A DNA stretch of 64,000 bases. Source: Bacillota bacterium (GTDB taxonomy: Bacteria; Bacillota; SHA-98; Ch115; JABLXJ01). A program made the translations under genes and the position numbers. This document shows, piece after piece, positions 8,667 to 16,497 of this stretch (the stretch's first letter is position 1; each line of letters begins with the position of its first letter). The notes under the pieces are model-generated. The model was given only the letters and a program-made list of their open reading frames with translations. It had not been told where the DNA came from and did no database searches. The DNA lies in the NCBI GenBank assembly GCA_013178125.1, contig JABLXJ010000008.1:1-64000 (forward strand). The letters run 5' to 3'.

Positions 8667-9731
8667 TCAGCCACCTGCAGTAGCAGCAAACGAGACTGAG
8701 CCCGCGATCCCGGTCTGCACTGTTGCAGGTGGCGCACAGGATTGCCTTATAACCAGCTTCGGTTTCAGCTCCTTATGGCGTTCCTGGATCGCCTCGCCCT
8801 TGAGTTCTGAGATGAGCATGGAGGTCCCCACCACCACCATTTCATCTATCGGCTGGGCCATCGTGGTCAGGGGCGGCGATATCACGCGCGCCAGGTCGAT
8901 ATCGTCATAACCCGTAACGGAGATGTCCTCCGGCACTCGCAGCCCGCTTTCCCGCAGAATCTCATATGTTCTTACAGCCTTTATATCGTTTGAACAGAAT
9001 ATGGCCGTCGGTCGCCCCCTGGAGTTTAGCAGCTCGACCAGCTCGGGACACTCCGCTGCGCGCCACCTAGATTCATCATTGACAATGATGAGCGACTCGT
9101 CAAAAGGTATGCCATTCTCGCGTAATGCGATCTTGTAGCCCTCGAGCCTCTGCCTCTCCGCATAGGTCACATCGGAGGTTGCGAACGCAATCTTCCTGTG
9201 GCCGAGGGAGATCAGGTATTGGGTGATCTCATACCCCCCATAGATGTCGTCAAGGGTCACGGTCGGAATGTCATACCCTGTCACCGAGACATCGAAAAGG
9301 ACTACAGGTATGCCCTCCCTGGCCTTGAAGTTTATGATATTGGTTGCATCACCAACCACCCCGGCCAGGAGAATGCCGTCAACGCTTCGATCCTTCATCA
9401 ATTTCAAGTAGGTCAATTCCTCGCTGGTCTGGTTATCTGTATTGCAGATTATGGCCGAGTAGCCGTTCTCCTTCATTATACGCTCAGCCTTCCAGCAGAC
9501 ATGCGCAAAGAACGGGTTTCTTATGTCAGGCACGATAACGGCGATCGAATAGCTCTTCTTTGTCGCGAGGCTCCTGCCCAGAAGGCTGGGACTGTAATTA
9601 AGGAGGGATACGGCCTGCTTAACCAGGCGTTCGGTGTCGGGCGATACAGGCCCGCTCTTGTTGAGAACGCGCGATACTGTGCTCTTCGATACTCGCGCAA
9701 GCCTTGCCACATCATTGATCGTTACCTTCAT
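8667..9731 (-). CDS. LacI-family transcriptional regulator of the sugar operon
   Basis: 354 residues. The N-terminal HTH is textbook: MKVTINDVARLARVSKSTVS followed by RVLNKSGPVSPDT, including the hinge helix region up to residue 60. The rest is a type I binding-protein-like ligand domain (IAVIVPDIRNPFFAHVCWKA; ICNTDNQTSEELTYLKLM; DGILLAG; VTGYDDIDLARVISPPLTTM). It probably represses the operon and is released by the transported sugar or its metabolite. Its own upstream region carries three AACCGGTT or ACCGGTT sites with the central CG step typical of LacI operators. Confidence 0.9.
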   Translation of the reverse strand: MKVTINDVARLARVSKSTVSRVLNKSGPVSPDTERLVKQAVSLLNYSPSLLGRSLATKKSYSIAVIVPDIRNPFFAHVCWKAERIMKENGYSAIICNTDNQTSEELTYLKLMKDRSVDGILLAGVVGDATNIINFKAREGIPVVLFDVSVTGYDIPTVTLDDIYGGYEITQYLISLGHRKIAFATSDVTYAERQRLEGYKIALRENGIPFDESLIIVNDESRWRAAECPELVELLNSRGRPTAIFCSNDIKAVRTYEILRESGLRVPEDISVTGYDDIDLARVISPPLTTMAQPIDEMVVVGTSMLISELKGEAIQERHKELKPKLVIRQSCAPPATVQTGIAGSVSFAATAGG

Positions 9732-9757
9732 AGCTTCTTAAAACCTCGACTCCTCCG

Positions 9758-9771
9758 GGAACCGGTTTTAC
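9758..9771. promoter_or_regulatory. LacI-type operator 1
   Basis: GGAACCGGTTTTAC contains the symmetric AACCGGTT core with the central CpG seen in LacI-family operators. It lies 27 bases upstream of the regulator's start codon. A related half-conserved site GCACCGGTTC is at 9801-9810. Confidence 0.7.
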
Positions 9772-9891
9772 TGGCATAACAGCTCTGCCTACCACCTGTC
9801 GCACCGGTTCATTTCATCCAGCGATTTCGGTAAAAACAGATAACATATGACATCTCATCGCCTGGTGGATCAAAAACGTGATCGTGGCTAC

Positions 9892-9905
9892 TAGAACCGG
9901 TTCCA
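9892..9905. promoter_or_regulatory. LacI-type operator 2 near the promoter
   Basis: TAGAACCGGTTCCA is an almost perfect palindrome around AACCGGTT. On the minus strand a TATATA-rich segment (about 9912-9922) lies just upstream, so the operator probably overlaps the transcription start of the regulator/transporter operon. Confidence 0.7.
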
Positions 9906-10319
9906 TCTGTCGATATATATACGACAAACATGCCCTAATTCCTTCTCAAAATTCCTTCCCAACCGAGAATAAATTTTGTCGTAATTCCGGCGGCACCGCA
10001 ATCAATCCAGCAGTTCCCGGGGATATCATCGCGGATATCGTCATGGTGGCTTCCAGGGGAGATCAGGAATAGAATATCATATAATCATCATAGTGCATTG
10101 TAGCGTGTTGAATAGTATGCTGGGTGGAGTTCGAATCAGGAGTTAGAATCGAGTTTCGAGTTCTAGAGTTTCGAGTTCTACTAAACATGCGCCACAAACC
10201 GCCATGGATAGCCACGAAGCTAAGCTAAGCTGGCTACGAGGCTACGAAACGCGCGCCCCAGGTTGTGGCATAGCCGCAGATTGTGTGGTAATTATGCGGC
10301 AGAGGAGGGATGAATTCCC

Positions 10320-11213
10320 ATGATCACCTATGTGGTTCAACCAGGCGATACCGTCTGGAAGATCGCCCAGCAGTTCGGCGTAACTGTTGAAGTCATCGTT
10401 AGCGCAAACAACCTGGCAACCCCCGATCAAATCTTTGCGGGTCAGATTCTTTTGATCCCGACAGTTGCGGTGCCGCCCGCCCCGCGCCCGGTGCCACCCC
10501 CGCCGCCTCCGCCACCCCCGATTCCCTTGCCGCCCGGCTTCAGGGTTTACGTGGTCCAGCCCGGCGATACCCTCGCTGCCATCGCTGCCCGCTTCGGCAC
10601 CACCGTGGAGGCAATAGCCAGGGCAAACAACATCGCCAACCCGGACCTCATTTATGTAGGACAGGTCCTCAGGATTCCTGTAGGCGTCGCGCCGCCGGTG
10701 CCTCCAGGACCACCTGCGCCGCCGGGCCCGCCCGTGCCGCCAGGCCCTCCAGGGCCGCAACCTGTGCCCCCTGGGCCTCCGACGCCTCCGGCGCCTCCGG
10801 CGCCTCTACCGGTCCCGGCACGCAACTACGTGACGCGGCTGGAAGGCGGGATTCTATACATTTTGTATACGAACAAGGCGCTCTACGAGCTCGGGGAGCC
10901 TGTGAGAATCGTGCTCGCAAAGACGAATGTCACGAACCAGCCCATTACCCTCGAATACCGGTCGGGCCAGCGGTATGATTTTCTCATCACCAGAAATGAC
11001 CAGGAGATATGGCGCTGGTCCCGGGGCAAGGCATTCGTCATGGTGATACAGACGGTCACCCTCAACCCCGGCGAGAACCAGGTTTTTCGCGAAGTCTGGA
11101 CCCAGGTCGACAATGAAGGCCGCCCCGTGAGGCCCGGCACATACCGCCTCACCGGCTGGAACACGGCAACAAATGTCCAGCTTACGCTGGAGATCGAGAT
11201 CAGGGCCAGCTGA
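10320..11213 (+). CDS. Two LysM domains plus BsuPI-like domain protein
   Basis: 297 residues. LysM 1 (about 1-46: ITYVVQPGDTVWKIAQQFGV) and LysM 2 (about 76-121: FRVYVVQPGDTLAAIAARFG) bind peptidoglycan or spore wall glycans. They are joined by proline-rich linkers (PPPPPPPPIPLPP; repeated PPGPP units). The C-terminal 120 residues (ILYTNKALYELGEPVRIVLA ... NPGENQVFREVWTQVDNEGR ... PGTYRLTG) match the BsuPI (intracellular proteinase inhibitor) beta-sandwich. No signal peptide is visible, as in many spore-coat LysM proteins. AGGAGGG lies 11 bases before the ATG. A spore or cell-envelope role is inferred. Confidence 0.85.
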   Translation: MITYVVQPGDTVWKIAQQFGVTVEVIVSANNLATPDQIFAGQILLIPTVAVPPAPRPVPPPPPPPPPIPLPPGFRVYVVQPGDTLAAIAARFGTTVEAIARANNIANPDLIYVGQVLRIPVGVAPPVPPGPPAPPGPPVPPGPPGPQPVPPGPPTPPAPPAPLPVPARNYVTRLEGGILYILYTNKALYELGEPVRIVLAKTNVTNQPITLEYRSGQRYDFLITRNDQEIWRWSRGKAFVMVIQTVTLNPGENQVFREVWTQVDNEGRPVRPGTYRLTGWNTATNVQLTLEIEIRAS

Positions 11214-11333
11214 GCTGCTCCATATCCTATATTGCATATCGCATGCTGTACGTCCCGTATACCATACCCCATATCACGTGGCGCGCAGCGTGGTGCAGCG
11301 ACCTGTGGAGGTTATCCACACACCCAGGGGTTA

Positions 11334-11418
11334 GATATGCTGCACCACGCAGCATATCGGGGCGGAATGTGCTGCTCATTGCCGCATATCTTTAGAAAGT
11401 ATGCTGCAATGAGCAGCA
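11334..11418. repeat. Array of three 17-bp TGCTGC palindromes on an exact 32-bp pitch
   Basis: Units start at 11338, 11370 and 11402: TGCTGCACCACGCAGCA, TGCTGCTCATTGCCGCA, TGCTGCAATGAGCAGCA. The first is embedded in a perfect 10-bp-arm palindrome (GATATGCTGC, ACCAC, GCAGCATATC, 11334-11358). The second and third are reverse complements of each other and form a long hairpin. The linker TATCTTTAGAAAGTA resembles a linker of the array at 1203-1350. The TIR-bounded element begins 62 bases later. Confidence 0.88.
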
Positions 11419-11470
11419 TCATGTTTTGGAGAATTCTGGCGGCGATATTGAAATCCATATCATAGACCTG

Positions 11471-11957
11471 GACATAAAATCCTAAGGTTTTGACGTAAGA
11501 TGCCAAAGAATTCCAATTACCTAATAGCTGGTGGCTTGTTGCGGCCATCCTGCCAACATTCTTGGCAGGATGGCCCCGGTCACGGGTGAGCCTGCCTACT
11601 TTCTTGGCGGGTTGCGCGCGAAGATGCCAAGATCCTTGGCAGTTTACCTTGCTCAGGGTATTAGGGTGATCACTTTTTTGGCAGGTCACGTATAGAGGTG
11701 CCAAGTTTATGGGCAGGCACGCATACATCCTGCCAATATTCTTGGCAGTCTGCCCTAGTCAAGGGTCGAAGATGTCTATTCTCTTGGCAGGCCGCGCGTG
11801 ATGATGCCAAAATTCTTGGCAGCTGCGCACCCAGCCTGCCAATATTCTTGGCGATTTACCCCGGTCAGGGGTGAACTTGCCTACTTTTTTGGCAGGGAGG
11901 TGGGGTAGCATGGCAAGTTTCTTGGCACCTTATGTCAAAACCTCAGGGACATAAAAT
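11471..11957. mobile_element. 467-bp TIR-bounded element with 10-bp target duplication and TGCCAA palindrome array
   Basis: The left terminus 11481-11506 begins CCTAAGGTTTTGAC; the right terminus 11922-11947, read in reverse complement, begins CCTGAGGTTTTGAC. The 26-base ends match at 23 positions. GACATAAAAT directly abuts both ends (11471-11480 and 11948-11957), a perfect 10-bp duplication. Inside, 17-bp palindromes related to TGCCAATATTCTTGGCA start at 11551, 11593, 11625, 11667, 11699, 11731, 11773, 11805, 11837, 11878 and 11911. Spacings are 42, 32, 42, 32, 32, 42, 32, 32, 41 and 33. There is no transposase gene, so it would be a non-autonomous element. Confidence 0.8.
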
Positions 11958-12007
11958 CTCCGGGCCTTGAAAGGATAAGGACAGAAGATATATAATGTCA
12001 CTTGGAA

Positions 12008-12034
12008 GGATTTCGAGCGAAATCCTCTAGGAAT
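12008..12034. repeat. Dispersed repeat copy 1 with GGATTTCG hairpin
   Basis: GGATTTCG-AG-CGAAATCC is a perfect hairpin followed by TCTAGGAAT. A diverged copy (GGATTTTCGAGCAATC, then TCCTAGGAAT) lies at 12175-12200, just before the NifU-domain gene. The two flank the 18-bp tandem repeat. Confidence 0.6.
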
Positions 12035-12094
12035 ATGCTCGGAAACCCTGTCGAAGGGGCTGTATCCCACGATATATCGGCATAGTTCCTAAGA

Positions 12095-12168
12095 GCGGCC
12101 ACAATATATAGAGTGGCTACAGCATATGGGGTGGCTGCAACATATAGGGTGGCCAAAACATATATGGA
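12095..12168. repeat. Four tandem copies of an 18-bp unit
   Basis: GCGGCCACAATATATAGA, GTGGCTACAGCATATGGG, GTGGCTGCAACATATAGG and a 20-base variant beginning GTGGCCAAAACATATATG follow each other without gaps. They are non-coding. Confidence 0.8.
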
Positions 12169-12242
12169 TGGCGGGGATTTTCGAGCAATCTCCTAGGAAT
12201 CGGAAGAGAAGGTATGCTGGAAAGCATGCGGGAAGAGAAAAT

Positions 12243-12482
12243 ATGCGGGAGGTGCAGCAGTTGTTGCGCGAGAAGGTTGAGAAGGCCCTCGAGAGTATAA
12301 GGTCTGCGCTGCGAGCCCACGGCGGCGACGTTGAACTCGTAGATGTGACCGGCGACATCGTTAAGGTGAGATTGACCGGCGCCTGCGTCGGGTGCCCGAT
12401 GTCGATGATGACCCTCAAGAACGGGGTGGAGCGTGCCATAAAGGCCGAGGTGCCCGAGGTGAAGAGCGTCGAGGCCGTTTGA
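12243..12482 (+). CDS. NifU C-terminal-domain (Nfu-type) iron-sulfur scaffold protein
   Basis: 79 residues from the ATG at 12243. The whole protein is one NifU C-terminal domain: VEKALESIRSALRAHGGDVE, VDVTGDIVKVRLTGACVGCP with the cluster-binding CxxC (CVGC), then MSMMTLKNGVERAIKAEVPE. Such small Nfu proteins hold and transfer an Fe-S cluster in the cytosol. The longer frame from 12126 reads through tandem repeats and is rejected. The ribosome site is weak (GGGAAGAG). It stands alone, preceded by 1 kb of repeats. Confidence 0.88.
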   Translation: MREVQQLLREKVEKALESIRSALRAHGGDVELVDVTGDIVKVRLTGACVGCPMSMMTLKNGVERAIKAEVPEVKSVEAV

Positions 12483-12667
12483 GGCCACTTGAGGCCGTCT
12501 GAGGCTGTTTAAGGCTGTTTGAGGAATGATTCAGCAACGTCGCCGAAAAGTGGGCTTTGACCCATAAATTACTTGAAAGATTTTCAATCTAAACGTCGAA
12601 TTCTCTCTCCCGAGAGGGCAGCGCCCTACCAGGAGACACGCACTAATCGCGCTACTATTCGCAGCAC

Positions 12668-12822
12668 AGCTGGCGCCCGGTATCTCTAGATGGGAATGGG
12701 AAGGAACTGCCCGGGACCGGTCACCTCAGGCTCTAAAGAGGCCTGCGGAGGGACAGGCCCGGACGGACTGACCTCGGTGGAACCCCGGCCCAATATCCCT
12801 CTACCGGCTCTGGTTGCCAGCT
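12668..12822 (+). ncRNA. Probable c-di-AMP (ydaO/yuaA-type) riboswitch
   Basis: The leader of the SleB-type gene folds with a closing stem (AGCTGGC 12668-12674 with GCCAGCT 12816-12822; CCCGGTA with TACCGG inside). It shows GGGAAGGAACTGCCCGGGAC, a small hairpin CAGGCTC/GAGGCCTG, then GGAGGGACAGG and CCGGACGGACTGACCTCGG. The order resembles the ydaO class as remembered from Thermoanaerobacter (GGAGGAACC, hairpin, AGGGAUACC, CCGACAGCUAACUC). This class commonly controls cell-wall hydrolases, which fits the next gene. The assignment is from memory of consensus elements, not a covariance search. Confidence 0.55.
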
Positions 12823-12840
12823 ATTTAAAAGGAGCAGGAT

Positions 12841-13383
12841 ATGGAGAATCACACCCTAACTATCGCAGCAGTCATTGCCCTACTCATACTGGCCGTAGCA
12901 GGGACAGGAGGACAACCCGGGGTGTTGACCCCATCTGAGCCCGTTCTGGGCGAAGACCCAAGCCAGAGCGCCCCACCTCCTACCCTCCCTGCTCCGGCCC
13001 CTGATACTTTGCAGGTTTCACCGGAGGACAGGCTCCTCCTTGCAAGCCTCATACGCGCTGAGGCTGAGGGGGAGCCCTTCGAAGGACAGGTCGCCGTTGG
13101 GGCCTCGGTCCTGAACAGGGTTAAAAACCCGCGCTATCCTGATAGCATCCCTGGCGTGATCTACCAGATCGATAGCGGCTACTGGCAGTACCAGGTTGTC
13201 CAGGACGGGAGCATCAACCTCCCGCCAACGCCAACCTCCCTGGCGGCCGCTGACCGGGCGCTCGAGGGGGAAGATCCATCGTGGGGCGCGACCGGCTTCT
13301 ATAACCCCGCCAAGACAAGCAATCCGTGGGTCCGGTCAAGGCCTGTTACAAGGGTTATAGGGAATCACGTCTTCTTCCGTTGA
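12841..13383 (+). CDS. SleB-type cell-wall/spore-cortex hydrolase
   Basis: 180 residues. An N-terminal hydrophobic segment (about residues 5-22) acts as signal or membrane anchor, followed by a Pro/Ser-rich linker to about residue 58. The Hydrolase_2 domain starts at EDRLLLASLIRAEAEGEPFE, whose Glu is the catalytic-type residue, and continues with GQVAVGASVLNRVKNPRYPD, IYQIDSGYWQYQV and GATGFYNPAKTSNPWV. It probably cleaves peptidoglycan or spore cortex. AAAGGAGCAGGAT precedes the ATG. The structured leader just upstream suggests control by c-di-AMP. Confidence 0.88.
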   Translation: MENHTLTIAAVIALLILAVAGTGGQPGVLTPSEPVLGEDPSQSAPPPTLPAPAPDTLQVSPEDRLLLASLIRAEAEGEPFEGQVAVGASVLNRVKNPRYPDSIPGVIYQIDSGYWQYQVVQDGSINLPPTPTSLAAADRALEGEDPSWGATGFYNPAKTSNPWVRSRPVTRVIGNHVFFR

Positions 13384-13511
13384 CATCCGCTATAGCCAGT
13401 TAACATCCGCTATAATTATTCGTTTAATATCTGCCATGTCTGCCCGTCTGGTTCGTTGTTCGTTAGCTCGTTAATCTCTATCATAGCCATTGCAGCGTGC
13501 TTTATAATGCC

Positions 13512-13539
13512 TGCGCAGGTGCCGCCCGGCACCTGCGCA
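13512..13539. terminator. 13-bp perfect hairpin between convergent genes
   Basis: TGCGCAGGTGCCG, CC, CGGCACCTGCGCA. It lies between the convergent hydrolase and transketolase-like genes. No T-run follows on either strand, so it may act as a barrier or RNA end-stabiliser rather than a classic terminator. A direct repeat of TAACATCCGCTATA type lies just upstream (13380-13425). Confidence 0.5.
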
Positions 13540-13576
13540 ATCATCAGCGGAGCATGAAAACATGGTAGCTGCCCTT

Positions 13577-15973
13577 TCAGCGCTCCCTTCTCGCAAAGCG
13601 CTCTATGCCCTCCAGGAGCCACTTCTCGGTAAGATGGGCCTCATCCAACACCTCCTCGACCGTTCCACCGGTCCGCCACCTGTTGTCCCAGTCTGAAGAC
13701 ATGCTGTAGCTCGCCGATTCCTTGCTATAAATCCAATCATACATCAGCCGCCGGGCCATATTCGTTATGCACATCGAATCGCGCCAGTCCTCTTCCGGCA
13801 GGACCGTATTCCGGTATGCCTCGGGCTGCTTCATAAATAGCTCGTAGCTTATCCCCGCCACAACCTTCACATTGAGGCCCAGCTCATCGAGTTTAGGGAG
13901 GATCCGGCAGACCCCATCGGTGGTGCTCGTCCCCTGGACGATCAACGTTCCCATTTTGGGCTGGCCAGGCTTGAAATCCCTCATGGTATAAGCGCCCTTG
14001 GCGGCCTCCAGGTGCGACGGGATCCCAAGCGCAGCGCGGTCGGGAATCTGAATCGGCGGCCTGGTAAGGTGTATAGCCACGATTGGCACATCATACTCAA
14101 TGGCACACTTGAGGGCCGCCCCGAGCACAACCGGCACCTCGTTATACTCCCACGGGTGGATGTTTATAATCCTCCCCTCCGGAAATAGCTGGGTGACGCC
14201 TGGCGCGAAGATGCCGAAATGGGTTCGCGAATCGTCGGCGGTCTCGGGGCCCGAGTGCCCAACAACCCAGATGACCTTGCCTACTTTGAGGGGCGAGTCC
14301 TGAGCCACCTGGCTCAAAAGCCTCATCATGCCATACTTGAGATATGAAAAGGAGCCGTATGTCGAGCAGGCGCCGAGGAAACCGTTGAATTCCCTGCGCG
14401 GGTCCGCAGCAAAGTTGGTTGTAGCAAGCCCGGCCATTATACCCGAGTTCACGAACTCGGTGATCTCCTGGGGCAGGACGACCCCGTCCAGGTTCTTTTC
14501 CCTGTCATACCAGCCGTAGCCCTCAAACCCGCCTCCAGACCCGCTCCCGCCCCACGCCTCGCCAAACCCTGCTATCTGCGTGGAATCTGCCAGGTCCGCC
14601 GACGCAACGAGAAAGAGCGGCCTGCCGTACTTTCCCCGGCACCATGCGTTAACCCAGGCGCCCCACCTGGCGAGCCCGGAGCGATTTGCCGCCTTCGTCC
14701 CTGCAGGAAGAAACATCTCGCCCGGGTAGTGTTTAAAATCGTAGAGCTCCGGGTCTGCCAGCGGGTTCTTATCGAACACTACCGTGCATGTGGAAAGCTC
14801 CTCGGACACGCTTTCGCCCAGCTCCACCAGGGTATCGGCTATGTAGTCGACGAGCTCGTCATCCTCGCGAATGACACTCGCCACGACGCCGAGATTAGCC
14901 TCAAACTGGCGGGCAAGCTCCTCGGGGTCGGACGGCGCTGGCTCACCATAGCCCTCAAAGGAAACCCTGTACTTCTCCATGAAGGGCTTCTTGGTCTCCC
15001 AGAAGGTTGGACTATTCAACTTGTGCGGGGCCCCGTGCGACTTGTTATCATACACCAGGTACCCCCGCCCCTTCCTGGTCTTGAGCCACGCCATGCTGGG
15101 CACTCCACCGGGATTCGAGCCAAACCTCATCTCCACAAGCGCCCGCGTCACGCTCCTCCAATCGCTGCCATCCTCTGCGCCGACCGTGCGCCACCCATAG
15201 GACCCGAACCATTCCTCAGGCGTTCCGTAGACCACACTGCTGACCGGGTGGTTATCGATGCCGAAGTTATTCCAATCCAGAATGAGATAAAGGTTTTCAA
15301 GCCCCAGTCCCCACGCGGAATTCTTCGCCTCATGATATACGCCGGCGGTATGTCCGCCCTCCCCCTCGATGGCGAAGACCTTGACCTCACCGGCGCCCGC
15401 CCGCTTCAGGGCCAGCGCCTGGCCAACAGCGGCCGATATTCCGTGGCCCGAGGGGCCCGTGTTGAACTTAAGGATGAGGGTTCTGTTATGCACCTCGGCA
15501 TGCCCGGGCAGCCCGCCCCTGCGCCTGAATCCGACTAGGTCCGCGGCATAAAGCGCCTTCTCCTCTGGGATGAGATACCTTGAGTCGCCGGTCCTTTGAT
15601 ACTTCGCCCGCATCGCCTCGCATAGTACCGCCAGCGTGGCGTAAACCAGGGGAATGGTGTGGCCGCCGACGAGTATCAGGCGATCCCCGAACCGCTTCTC
15701 CGGCTCCCGGATATCCCACCGCATGATGCCGGAGAGAAGCGTCGCGACCATCGCGTGAACCTTCGAACGCGATCCCCCGGGGTGGCCGCTTTGCCTGTAG
15801 TTGAGCATGATGTCGATGAGCTGGTCAACGGAATCCCCTATCTTGTCCCAGTAGCCAAACCTGGGCTCCAGCTGCCTGAGCAGCTCCGCAGGGTCTTTAG
15901 ATTTAGACTTAGATTTAGACATAGATACAGCATCTCCAGATCCATTAGGCTTTAACCCCAGACCCCCAGTCAC
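13577..15973 (-). CDS. Transketolase-like thiamine-diphosphate enzyme
   Basis: About 798 residues, longer than ordinary transketolase (about 660). The N-terminal TPP domain has GHPGGSRSKVHAMVATLL, GPSGHGISAAVGQALALKRA and the TPP/Mg motif GEGG...ILDWNN (about 25 residues apart). The pyrimidine domain includes GIMAGLATTNFAADPRREFN. The C-terminal domain has LIVQGTSTTDGV. GTG at 15973 is chosen because AGGAGGGA precedes it; ATG at 15994 has no site. It would move two-carbon ketol units between sugars. As the last gene of the glycyl-radical-enzyme operon it probably feeds the pathway product into central metabolism. The donor and acceptor are unknown. Confidence 0.82.
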   Translation of the reverse strand: MTGGLGLKPNGSGDAVSMSKSKSKSKDPAELLRQLEPRFGYWDKIGDSVDQLIDIMLNYRQSGHPGGSRSKVHAMVATLLSGIMRWDIREPEKRFGDRLILVGGHTIPLVYATLAVLCEAMRAKYQRTGDSRYLIPEEKALYAADLVGFRRRGGLPGHAEVHNRTLILKFNTGPSGHGISAAVGQALALKRAGAGEVKVFAIEGEGGHTAGVYHEAKNSAWGLGLENLYLILDWNNFGIDNHPVSSVVYGTPEEWFGSYGWRTVGAEDGSDWRSVTRALVEMRFGSNPGGVPSMAWLKTRKGRGYLVYDNKSHGAPHKLNSPTFWETKKPFMEKYRVSFEGYGEPAPSDPEELARQFEANLGVVASVIREDDELVDYIADTLVELGESVSEELSTCTVVFDKNPLADPELYDFKHYPGEMFLPAGTKAANRSGLARWGAWVNAWCRGKYGRPLFLVASADLADSTQIAGFGEAWGGSGSGGGFEGYGWYDREKNLDGVVLPQEITEFVNSGIMAGLATTNFAADPRREFNGFLGACSTYGSFSYLKYGMMRLLSQVAQDSPLKVGKVIWVVGHSGPETADDSRTHFGIFAPGVTQLFPEGRIINIHPWEYNEVPVVLGAALKCAIEYDVPIVAIHLTRPPIQIPDRAALGIPSHLEAAKGAYTMRDFKPGQPKMGTLIVQGTSTTDGVCRILPKLDELGLNVKVVAGISYELFMKQPEAYRNTVLPEEDWRDSMCITNMARRLMYDWIYSKESASYSMSSDWDNRWRTGGTVEEVLDEAHLTEKWLLEGIERFARRER

Positions 15974-16497
15974 TCGAGTTCCCTCCTGTCTCATTTTTTA
16001 AGTTTTAAGTCTCCTTCTTTAAGTTCCAAGTCTCCCCGCCTCTGACTCGCCCCTAACTCACCGCCGGCCGACCCGCTGATCCGCCAACCCGCCCCAACCC
16101 GCGACTCATCTACCCGCCGCGGCACCCTCGACTGCATGGCGTCCTCGATAGCGACCTACAACGGGATATAGCGGGCCGCAGTAAGCCGCAGCGAGCCGCA
16201 ACGGGCTATGGCGGGCTACATGTATAGCCGGTCTTGTGGTCTGACCGCTAGCGGTTATAGATAACTATTCCACATTACCCTCCAAACTCCTTCCTGCCGG
16301 AAGAGATCAAAATCACCCCTATTTATAAGTCCCCATTAGTTCTCTACCCGTCCATAAGCGGAAGTACTGCAGGGGAATAAGAGCACCCCACCTGTAACCC
16401 TGTCTAATATACCGAGGTTATTATACTCATAAGGTATAATTGATTAAGCCCTAACTTGATGCGGCCCGTGCTTGGCGTGCTTGGTGCCAACCCCACC
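15974..16497. other. Intergenic region before the transketolase-like gene
   Basis: About 520 bases with no gene. Around 16160-16230 there are imperfect repeats of AGCCGCA/CGGGCTA words, which could fold. Near 16400-16450 it is AT-rich (TATACCGAGGTTATTATACTC), the best place for a separate promoter on either strand. No T-tailed terminator was found after the SorC gene. Confidence 0.4.

Noticed and set aside
9878-10072. 64-codon plus-strand frame between the LacI gene and the LysM gene
   Set aside because: It runs through the operator/promoter region and has no ribosome site.
11312-11320. DnaA box TTATCCACA, possible replication origin
   Set aside because: It is a single copy with no dnaA/dnaN genes and no cluster of boxes or AT-rich unwinding region beside it.
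1203-11927. CRISPR array reading of the regularly spaced repeats
   Set aside because: Units are short (17 bp), palindromic and degenerate, linkers are conserved rather than unique, and no cas gene is present.
13416-13622. Minus-strand frame extending over the 13-bp hairpin
   Set aside because: The hairpin and repeats explain the region; composition is not protein-like and there is no family match.
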